From: Candidatus Chloroheliaceae bacterium
GTDB taxonomy: Bacteria; Chloroflexota; Chloroflexia; Chloroheliales; Chloroheliaceae
Assembly (NCBI GenBank): GCA_013390945.1
Contig: JACAUC010000019.1
Coordinates: forward strand, 1 to 42,277
DNA: 42,277 nt
Direction of reading: 5' to 3'
Shown: in pieces, positions 35,599 through 42,277 of the stretch
Layout of the letters: each line of letters begins with the position of its first letter
Numbering within the stretch: position 1 is the stretch's first letter
Program-made: the position numbers and the translations under genes
The notes under the pieces: model-generated
The model's database searches: none
What the model saw: only the letters and a program-made list of their open reading frames with translations
Told to the model about the DNA's origin: nothing

Positions 35599-38500
35599 GT
35601 GGGCAAAGAGATAAACGAACGCAATAAGCAAAATTCAAAGTTTTGGCAAGAGCTTGAAAAGCGAGTGCTAGTCTACGATGGAGCTATGGGTACACAGTTG
35701 ATGGAACGCAACCTAGGCCCAACTGATTTCGGCGGAGCGCAATATGAGGGCTGCAATGAAGTGCTGGTTTTAACTCGCCCGGATGTTATCGAGGATGTTC
35801 ATAGTGCCTATTTCGCCACTGGCTGCGATGTAGTAGAGACCGATAGCTTTACTGGAAGCCGCCTCAAATTGGATGAATATGGCTTAGCCGAAAAGACCTA
35901 CGAGATCAATTATCAGGCCGCCGCCATTCCCCGACGTGTCGCCGACCGCTTTACCCAAGCCGACCCCGCCCACCCCCGTTTTGTGGCGGGGTCGATGGGG
36001 CCGACCGGTTTTCTGCCCTCCTCCGATGACCCGGTTCTCGGTAACATCACCTTTGATAGACTGGTGGAGACCTTCACCGAACAGGCCCAAGCCTTGATTG
36101 AGGGTGGCGTAGACGTGCTACTAATCGAAACCAGCCAAGATATTTTAGAGGTAAAAGCGGCTATCTTCGGTATTCGCGCCGCCATTAAACAGACCGGGCG
36201 TTGGGTTCCTATTCAGGCCCAAGTAAGCCTGCTAGATACCAGTGGGCGGATGTTATTGGGGACTGATATTGCCGCTGTAATGGTTATTCTGGAGAGCTTA
36301 GGGGCCGATATTATCGGCCTGAACTGCTCTACCGGGCCGGAGAATATGCGCGACCCTTTGCGTTATCTCTCGGAACGCAGCAAGGTTAAACTCAGTTGTT
36401 TGCCTAACGCGGGTCTGCCCCTGAACGAAGGGGGCCGCACCGTCTATCCGATGACCCCGGAGCGCATGTCGGAGCTTTTAGGCGAGTTCGTGGAGGAGAT
36501 GGGCCTAAATATCGTAGGCGGCTGTTGTGGCACTACTCCAACCCACATCAAAATGTTGGTGGATGAGATGTGGTGGCGTTCGGCTTCGCAGCGTGAGTTT
36601 ACCTCCGAACCGATGGTAGCCAGTGGTATTCGAGCGACCGCACTTCATCAAGTACCCGCTCCACTGCTAGTAGGCGAACGGATCAACAGTCAAGGTAGCA
36701 AGAAGGCCAAACAACTGCTGCTGGCCGAAGATTACGATGGTCTTATGACCATCGCCCGTGAACAGGTGGAGGGCGGAGCGCATACCCTTGATGTCTGTGT
36801 CGCTCTAACCGAACGAGCGGACGAGAGCGAACAGATGCGCCGCACCATCAAAAAGCTTGCCAGTGGCATTGAAGCACCTCTCGTAATTGACTCCACTGAA
36901 GTAGACACCATTGCTCTAGCCCTCAAGAACTATCCCGGCCGGGCCATCGTCAATTCGATCAACATGGAGCGAGGCCGTGAACGGATTGACACGGTAATAC
37001 CCTATGTCCGCGATCATGGGGCGGCAGTTATTGCTCTAACGATAGATGAGGAGGGTATGGCCCATACCGCCGCAAAGAAATTGGCAATTGCCGGGCGGAT
37101 TCGGGAGCTTGTCTGTGACGAATATGGCTTGAACGAGTCTGACCTGATCTTTGATGTGCTGACCTTCCCGGTCACGACTGGACAAGAAGATTTGCGCCCG
37201 GATGCCGCCGAAACCTTAGAGGGTATCCGTCGGGTGAAAGCCGCTTTCCCCCAAGCCCTGACCATCTTGGGGGTGAGCAACGTCTCCTTTGGGGTCAAGA
37301 TCTACGCAAGAGCCGTCCTTAATTCGGTCTTCCTTCACCATGCGGTACAGGCCGGACTTGACCTCGCCATTGTCAACCCTAGCCATATTACCCCTTACAG
37401 CGAAATTCCTGAAGAACAACGCAAGCTCTGTGACGACCTGATCTTTAATACCGATCCTGATGCTTTGCCACGCTTTATCCAATATTTCGAGCAGAACGCT
37501 GGAACTATTCAAAAGCAGGATGCCGCCGATGCTACCGAAGGACTGACTACGGCCCAAAAACTTCATTACCAAATTCTCCACCGCCGCAAAGAGGGTATAG
37601 AGCAATTGGTGGATTTGGAGGTAAGTAGCCGAGGAGCAGTGGAGACCCTAAACGAGGTCTTGTTACCCGCGATGAAAGAGGTAGGTGATAAGTTTGGATC
37701 GGGTGAACTAATCCTACCTTTTGTACTCCAATCGGCAGAGGTGATGAAAAAGGCCGTCGCTCAATTGGAGGGCTACCTAGAAAAGAAAGAGGGCTATACC
37801 AAAGGCAAAGTGGTGGTGGCTACCGTCTTTGGCGATGTTCACGATATTGGCAAGAGTCTAGTCTGCACTATTCTGAGTAATAATGGCTACACGGTTTACG
37901 ATATTGGCAAGCAAGTCCCGATTAATACTATTATCGAGAAAGCTATTGAAGTAGGAGCCGATGCGATTGGCCTCTCAGCCTTGTTAGTTAGCACCTCCAA
38001 GCAGATGCCGTTGTGTGTGAAGGAGTTACACCGACGTGGCTTGAATTTCCCGGTACTAATTGGTGGAGCGGCGATCAATCGCAACTTTGGCTATCGCACC
38101 AACTTCATTGATGGCGATCCTAGCACCATTTACGCGCCCGGTGTCTTCTATTGTAAAGATGCTTTCGAGGGTTTAGACGTAGTGGACAAACTTACCAATC
38201 CGGTGCAGGGTTCACAACTAAAGCAAAAGGTACACGAAGAGGCTCAAGCTTCTTTGGTGAAGCAGACCGACCGCGAGGCTAAGGTGGCGGCACATCAGGC
38301 CCGCCTTGCCGAAGTAGTCGCTCAAACCATCCAAGAGACTGGTTCTACCCGAATTAGCGGCTTGACCGATGCCGCAATCTTACCCACGCCTCCCTTCTGG
38401 GGCTTTAAGACCTTGGAGACCCTTCCTCTGGACGAGCTTTTCAACCTGCTAGACCGCAATACGCTCTTCCGCTTGCACTGGGGCGGCGGGAGCGATAAAA

Positions 38501-39369
38501 AGCGCGAGCCGGGCGATTTTGACCGACTAGTGAGCGAGGAGTTTGAGCCAAAATTAGCCGAAATGCGTCAGACGGTGGAGCAGGAGGGCTTCTTGGCTCC
38601 CAAGGCCATCTATGGCTACTTCCCTTGCCGGGCCGAAGGTGAGACGCTAATTGTCTTTGATCCAGCCAATTTTGAACGCGAAATCGCCCGTTTCTCTTTC
38701 CCCCGTCAGCCCGGTGGTGAAAAGCTTTGCCTAGCCGATTATTTTGGGCAGACGTTCCGGGATGGTCAACCCGACGTACTTCCTTTGCAGATAGTGACAG
38801 CAGGTAAAGTTGCCAGCGAGTTCTGTGAACGGCTAAACAAAGAGGGCGATTACAGCCGAGCCTATTTCATTCATGGTTTAGCCAGTTCTATAGCCGAAGC
38901 CGCCGCCGATTACCTGCACCGCTTGATCCGACAGGAGTTAGGTTTAGAAGCGGAGCAGGGCAAGCGCTATAGTTGGGGCTACCCAGCCTGTCCCGATTTG
39001 GGCGAACAGCAAAAGCTCTTTGAACTAATGCCCATCACGGCTGAGATTGAAGTAGGTATCACCGAAGCCCACCAATTAGATCCAGAACAGTCTACGGCGG
39101 CCCTAGTAGTCCATCACCCCTCCGCCAAATATTACTCAACGTTAGACCGGGAAGCACTAGGAAATTCAGCTAAACCTGCACCTGAAGTTGCAGTACCAGT
39201 GGCACAAGTACCTTCAGTGGATGAGACTGTAACCCCTGAAGAGCAAGTGCTAGAGGAGGTGGTGGAGGTTGCTCCATTGTTAGAGCAAGCTATCACCGAG
39301 ACGGAGGCTGCACCCTCTGAAGAACAATCTCCGTCAGAAGAGCAAACCACCCCAACCGACAATTCTTAA
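35599..39369 (+). CDS. metH: Cobalamin-dependent methionine synthase
   Basis: A 1256-residue enzyme that moves a methyl group from methyltetrahydrofolate to homocysteine through cobalamin. Domains: homocysteine domain with zinc ligands Cys243, Cys309 and Cys310; pterin domain (about 355-620); cobalamin cap and binding domain (about 645-880) with DVHDIG, where His748 is the cobalt ligand; then the S-adenosylmethionine-binding reactivation domain (about 930-1180) with GYPACPD. Beyond about 1187 comes an acidic Pro/Glu/Thr/Ser-rich tail of about 70 residues not found in E. coli MetH. The GTG start has GAGGAGG upstream. A strong hairpin follows the gene. Confidence 0.95.
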   Translation: MGKEINERNKQNSKFWQELEKRVLVYDGAMGTQLMERNLGPTDFGGAQYEGCNEVLVLTRPDVIEDVHSAYFATGCDVVETDSFTGSRLKLDEYGLAEKTYEINYQAAAIPRRVADRFTQADPAHPRFVAGSMGPTGFLPSSDDPVLGNITFDRLVETFTEQAQALIEGGVDVLLIETSQDILEVKAAIFGIRAAIKQTGRWVPIQAQVSLLDTSGRMLLGTDIAAVMVILESLGADIIGLNCSTGPENMRDPLRYLSERSKVKLSCLPNAGLPLNEGGRTVYPMTPERMSELLGEFVEEMGLNIVGGCCGTTPTHIKMLVDEMWWRSASQREFTSEPMVASGIRATALHQVPAPLLVGERINSQGSKKAKQLLLAEDYDGLMTIAREQVEGGAHTLDVCVALTERADESEQMRRTIKKLASGIEAPLVIDSTEVDTIALALKNYPGRAIVNSINMERGRERIDTVIPYVRDHGAAVIALTIDEEGMAHTAAKKLAIAGRIRELVCDEYGLNESDLIFDVLTFPVTTGQEDLRPDAAETLEGIRRVKAAFPQALTILGVSNVSFGVKIYARAVLNSVFLHHAVQAGLDLAIVNPSHITPYSEIPEEQRKLCDDLIFNTDPDALPRFIQYFEQNAGTIQKQDAADATEGLTTAQKLHYQILHRRKEGIEQLVDLEVSSRGAVETLNEVLLPAMKEVGDKFGSGELILPFVLQSAEVMKKAVAQLEGYLEKKEGYTKGKVVVATVFGDVHDIGKSLVCTILSNNGYTVYDIGKQVPINTIIEKAIEVGADAIGLSALLVSTSKQMPLCVKELHRRGLNFPVLIGGAAINRNFGYRTNFIDGDPSTIYAPGVFYCKDAFEGLDVVDKLTNPVQGSQLKQKVHEEAQASLVKQTDREAKVAAHQARLAEVVAQTIQETGSTRISGLTDAAILPTPPFWGFKTLETLPLDELFNLLDRNTLFRLHWGGGSDKKREPGDFDRLVSEEFEPKLAEMRQTVEQEGFLAPKAIYGYFPCRAEGETLIVFDPANFEREIARFSFPRQPGGEKLCLADYFGQTFRDGQPDVLPLQIVTAGKVASEFCERLNKEGDYSRAYFIHGLASSIAEAAADYLHRLIRQELGLEAEQGKRYSWGYPACPDLGEQQKLFELMPITAEIEVGITEAHQLDPEQSTAALVVHHPSAKYYSTLDREALGNSAKPAPEVAVPVAQVPSVDETVTPEEQVLEEVVEVAPLLEQAITETEAAPSEEQSPSEEQTTPTDNS

Positions 39370-39408
39370 CCAATCACTGAACGGAGCCGCTTCCTACCAA
39401 AATATGAG

Positions 39409-39463
39409 CTTTTTGACTAGACCGATGGCAGCTAAAAATCTGCCATCGTCCCTAGTCGAAAAG
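39409..39463 (+). terminator. Long hairpin after metH
   Basis: CTTTTTGACTAG (39409-39420) pairs with CTAGTCGAAAAG (39452-39463), and inner CGATGGCAG (39423-39431) pairs with CTGCCATCG (39440-39448). One small internal bulge separates the stems. It lies between convergent metH and recR and could stop both transcripts. Confidence 0.7.
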
Positions 39464-39536
39464 TATTTTCTCTATTAATTTAGGATAGCGGAGTAGGTTT
39501 GGTGTTTATTGATTTTAATTTGTTTGAAGTTTGGAA

Positions 39537-40136
39537 CTAAATATGCCTGCGGCCCTTGAGAGCGTTCGAGAGGGTAACTTCGTCGGCATATTCGAGGTCG
39601 CCACCGACAGGCAGGCCCGTTGCCAAAGTGGTAACGCTCACGCCAAGGGGAACTAGTAACTTGTGGATATAAGAAGCGGTTGCCCGGCCCTCCACGTTAG
39701 GATTCATCGCTAAAATGATTTCGCGTACCTCTTGCAACCGTACCCGATCCAGCAATTCGCGTATTTTTAGATTGTCGGGACTGACCCCGGCGAGTGGATC
39801 AATATGACCATGCAAAACGTGGTAAAGCCCGGTAAATTCGCGGGTCTTCTCTAAAGCTACCACATCTAGCGGCTCTTCTACCACACAAATCTGGCTCTTA
39901 TCGCGGTCTTTGCTGGCACAAACGGCGCAGGGATCAATATCGGTCAGGTTATAACACTCTGAGCAATAGATAATTTTCTCTTTAACATCTAAGATAGCTT
40001 GAGCCAAAGCCTGAGCGTCATCTTTTGAACCACGCAGGATATAAAAGGCTAGTCGAGAGGCTGTCTTTGGTCCGATAGTCGGTAATTTATTTAATTCATC
40101 AATCAGCCGCGTCACCGGCTCGGCAGTAATTCGCAT
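39537..40136 (-). CDS. recR: Recombination mediator protein RecR
   Basis: A 199-residue protein of standard length. It has an N-terminal helix-hairpin-helix (LNKLPTIGPKTASRLAFYIL), a Cys4 zinc motif (CSECYNLTDIDPCAVC, about 57-72), and a Toprim domain (ICVVEEPLDVVALE..., about 82-175). It helps load RecA at gaps as part of the RecFOR pathway. Here it lacks the usual dnaX-ybaB neighbours; two small genes of unknown function precede it instead. Confidence 0.96.
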   Translation of the reverse strand: MRITAEPVTRLIDELNKLPTIGPKTASRLAFYILRGSKDDAQALAQAILDVKEKIIYCSECYNLTDIDPCAVCASKDRDKSQICVVEEPLDVVALEKTREFTGLYHVLHGHIDPLAGVSPDNLKIRELLDRVRLQEVREIILAMNPNVEGRATASYIHKLLVPLGVSVTTLATGLPVGGDLEYADEVTLSNALKGRRHI

Positions 40137-40196
40137 TGCTTCCTACTTCCTAATTTCAAAATCCTGCATCTTCTGTTCCAATGTAAGTTGAACGGC

Positions 40197-40523
40197 TTAG
40201 CTTAATATGCTGCCACCCAAGAGACTATTCTCATCAAGCCATTTTTGCGATTCAACGTGCAAATCTGACAATTCTGGCAGCGAGAGGATAAGTTGGTGTA
40301 ACATAGTCTCCAATTTCAGGGTATCGGCTAACATCTCATCCGGTAAAGTCTGCTGACCAGAAGACAAAAAGTTGCGGAACCGGAGGACATCCCGGCTACG
40401 CAAAACTTCTTGGAGTGCCGCAATATAACTTTCACCTACGTCAAAGAGTTGCTCTTTATCATTAGGGCTAATTACTGTAGCTCGAAACCGCTTCTCGCCC
40501 CTACCCGCGCTAGAATTAGCCAT
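40197..40523 (-). CDS. Hypothetical 108-residue protein
   Basis: I do not recognise a family. The N terminus is basic (GRGEKRFRATVIS); the rest is predicted mostly helical, with leucine-rich amphipathic segments (ADTLKLETMLHQLILSLPELS). No signal peptide or membrane helix. AAAGG precedes the ATG. It begins 9 bases after the NHLP-like gene and sits 60 bases before recR, all on the same strand, so the three probably share a transcript. Confidence 0.6.
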   Translation of the reverse strand: MANSSAGRGEKRFRATVISPNDKEQLFDVGESYIAALQEVLRSRDVLRFRNFLSSGQQTLPDEMLADTLKLETMLHQLILSLPELSDLHVESQKWLDENSLLGGSILS

Positions 40524-40532
40524 AGGTAGCCT

Positions 40533-40757
40533 TTAAGAGCGGCGCTTTGAAAAGAGCAGGCGACCGTACTCGGCTAAATTTTCATCGAGGCCCAACGCGA
40601 CCATCTTTTCTTTATCACCCAAGCGTAAGGCCGAAAGCTCCTCTTTACTTAGATCAAAATAGCCTAAAACCTCATCCGGCTCAAAGGCCAATCTGCGGCG
40701 GAAAACTTCATTGCCCATTGCTACAAAAACAACCTCTTTTAGTACCGCCATGCTCAT
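40533..40757 (-). CDS. Small protein resembling the NHLP / Os1348 leader-peptide clan
   Basis: A 74-residue protein. The arrangement MAVLKEVVFVAMGNEVFRRR, then LAFEPDEVLGYFDLSKEELSALR, follows the pattern seen in nitrile-hydratase-like leader peptides (short helix, F-R-x-x-L, D-P/P-D-E-x-L, L-T/S-x-E-E). In that clan such leaders can carry a RiPP core peptide, but the C-terminal 25 residues here are charged, not core-like. The start at 40757 has AAGAGG 11 bases upstream; the frame extends to 40811 without support. The assignment is by pattern only. Confidence 0.6.
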   Translation of the reverse strand: MSMAVLKEVVFVAMGNEVFRRRLAFEPDEVLGYFDLSKEELSALRLGDKEKMVALGLDENLAEYGRLLFSKRRS

Positions 40758-40932
40758 AGAAACGCATACCTCTTTCTTCGCTATCAAATAAATTTTATAG
40801 AACTTGAGCAACTTATCTTAAAGACAAACGTTTTCTTAATAGAAACCTATAACAGCCCTATTATACCATTTTCAGCGCAAGATTTGTTACGAGCGATTTG
40901 CTAATGGAAATGGTGAATCTAGGGTTTGGTTA

Positions 40933-40960
40933 TTGTCAAGTAAGAAAACTGTGCTATAAT
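40933..40960 (+). promoter_or_regulatory. Sigma-70 type promoter for the LysM-transpeptidase gene
   Basis: TTGTCA (40933-40938) and consensus TATAAT (40955-40960), 16 bases apart. The leader to the ATG at 41051 is about 84 nt. Confidence 0.65.
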
Positions 40961-41050
40961 CGAAGTAGCTAATGTTATGTCAATAAGTCTACGATGCGAA
41001 TTTTATTTGGTAGAATTAAACCAAGGCCCTTAGTGGAAGGAGCGCGATAC

Positions 41051-42118
41051 ATGCGAAAAGTAGCCAGCTTGATTTTGGCACTTACCCTCGTCATTTCTAT
41101 ATTAATGACGGTAGCGGTAGATCAAGTACAAGCCGCCGAGAGTAGTTATACCGTCCAAAGCGGAGATACCTTAACCGGAATTGCCGCCCGGTTTGGCCTA
41201 ACCGTGACGGCTCTGGCCGAGGCTAACGGCATCAGTAATGTAAATAATATCTATGCCGGGCAGGTTTTGAAAGTACCAGGTGCAAGTGTCAGCAATTCAA
41301 ACAACAGCACCCCAGCACCCACCACCGGCGAAATCGGTTACCTCGTCCAACCGGGAGATACCTTGAGTGGCATTGCCGCTCGTTTTAACGTTTCGATTAC
41401 ACAATTAGCGGCCCGTAACCAGATTTCGGCGATGAGTTACGTCTACGCTGGTCAAACACTTCGTATTCCCGGCACGGGAGCCGCCGCCAGTACTCCGGCC
41501 CCAACCGCTACCCCGGCCCCGGCAGCTCCCAAACCTGCCGCCAGTGGTAGTACTTACACCGTACAACACGGCGATAGTCTAAGTGCCATCGCTAGTCGCT
41601 TTGGCGTAACCGTAGACGGCTTGGTCGCAGCAAATAGTCTCTCTAGTGCTAGTTTAATTTTCGCAGGACAGGTGCTAAACATCCCGGCAGGTGGTCAGGG
41701 TGGCGCACCCGCGCAACAACCCGCCGCCGCCCCCGCCACAAATCCGGCTAGTAGTGGCAAGTGGATTGATGTGAACTTGAGCCAACAACGTATGGTGGCC
41801 TATGAAGGTAGTAAGCAAGTCTTTAGCTCGCTGGTAAGTACGGGAGTCTCGAATCACCTCACAGTTACTGGCACCTTTAATATTTACGTGAAGTACCAGA
41901 GCCAAGCGATGACCGGAGGAAGCGGCGCAGAGTACTACTACCTGCCCGGTGTCCCTTATGTAATGTACTTCTACTCCTCCTACGCTCTTCATGGCACTTA
42001 TTGGCACAATAATTTCGGCCATCCGATGAGCCATGGTTGTGTAAACCTGCCTACTCCAGCCGCACAATGGGTCTACAACTGGGCACCCGTTGGTACGCCG
42101 GTAAAAGTTCACTACTAG
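41051..42118 (+). CDS. Secreted triple-LysM L,D-transpeptidase
   Basis: A 355-residue exported protein. The signal peptide (1 to about 28) has a hydrophobic core and an AxA-type end (VQAAE). Three LysM peptidoglycan-binding modules follow (about 31-76, 95-140 and 167-212), joined by Pro/Ala/Thr linkers. The YkuD domain (236-355) holds the catalytic motif SHGCVNL with His328 and Cys330. It should bind the cell wall and cross-link or anchor peptides. GGAAGGAG before the second ATG (41051) decides the start; the frame opens earlier at 40994. It has its own promoter and terminator. Confidence 0.93.
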   Translation: MRKVASLILALTLVISILMTVAVDQVQAAESSYTVQSGDTLTGIAARFGLTVTALAEANGISNVNNIYAGQVLKVPGASVSNSNNSTPAPTTGEIGYLVQPGDTLSGIAARFNVSITQLAARNQISAMSYVYAGQTLRIPGTGAAASTPAPTATPAPAAPKPAASGSTYTVQHGDSLSAIASRFGVTVDGLVAANSLSSASLIFAGQVLNIPAGGQGGAPAQQPAAAPATNPASSGKWIDVNLSQQRMVAYEGSKQVFSSLVSTGVSNHLTVTGTFNIYVKYQSQAMTGGSGAEYYYLPGVPYVMYFYSSYALHGTYWHNNFGHPMSHGCVNLPTPAAQWVYNWAPVGTPVKVHY

Positions 42119-42136
42119 TTTTTCTGTGAATTAGGC

Positions 42137-42178
42137 AAGAGGCCAAAGACCCATTTTGTGGGTCTTTGGCCTCTTTAG
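42137..42178 (+). terminator. Intrinsic terminator after the LysM-transpeptidase gene
   Basis: AAGAGGCCAAAGACCCA (42137-42153) pairs perfectly over 17 bases with 42159-42175, around a TTTTG loop. A short T run lies at 42174-42176. Nothing recognisable follows to the end of the window. Confidence 0.85.
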
Positions 42179-42277
42179 ATTAACTGACCAATTTTATCTT
42201 CGGGTAAAAATTAATTCAGCATTTAAGGCAAGGTTCATACCGGCTTTACACGCAGACTGGTCTTTAGGATGGTACTC

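Overview
The window looks like a stretch of chromosome from a bacterium of moderate GC content, most likely in the phylum Chloroflexota. That placement is inference. It rests on the group 3b [NiFe]-hydrogenase operon, a Uma2-type nuclease gene, a fused phytol-kinase/DUF92 protein, and an intergenic palindrome family with GTAGGGG...CCCCTAC ends. I see no phage genes, transposase, CRISPR array, rRNA or tRNA.

Layout. 1-2.8 kb: a DsbA-family oxidoreductase, a stand-alone receiver protein and an AI-2E family permease. 2.9-7.2 kb: an APC permease with a long N-terminal extension and a drug-type MFS exporter. 7.3-15.2 kb (minus strand): an operon read as hydB, a cyclic-nucleotide-binding-domain protein, hydG, hydD, hydA, an ADP-forming acyl-CoA synthetase fused to a GNAT domain, and a hydrogenase maturation protease. 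Its genes are tightly packed, several with overlapping starts and stops. It should encode a soluble NAD(P)-linked hydrogenase, its large-subunit peptidase and an acetate/acetyl-CoA enzyme, which suggests a link between H2 and overflow or fermentative carbon metabolism. 15.2-18.9 kb: a type II NADH dehydrogenase and a two-component system. 19.0-19.7 kb: a HigBA-type toxin-antitoxin pair. 19.8-25.7 kb: thioredoxin reductase, a sugar nucleotidyltransferase, glycerol kinase and a membrane acyltransferase. 26.0-27.5 kb: the fused polyprenol kinase/DUF92 protein. 27.6-31.7 kb: an ABC-2 exporter, an MFS transporter and a divergent LysR regulator. 31.8-34.4 kb: ffh and ftsY. 34.7-39.4 kb: a Uma2 protein and cobalamin-dependent methionine synthase. 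39.5-42.1 kb: recR, two small proteins (one resembling the NHLP/Os1348 leader clan) and a secreted LysM-L,D-transpeptidase.

Most striking non-coding feature: a family of 50-115 bp palindromic elements, present at least four and probably five times, always between genes. Two copies share the terminal sequence GTATCATCTCAATAA, with inverted ends and 8-bp flanking direct repeats, as expected of a non-autonomous transposable element (MITE). One copy lies between a good promoter and the NADH dehydrogenase gene, one inside the hydrogenase operon, and one against the 3' end of the acyltransferase gene. Separately, a 77-bp direct repeat (about 79% identical by hand count) flanks the acyltransferase gene. 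Other repeats are an 11-bp tandem array and a 14-bp tandem array that abuts a start codon.
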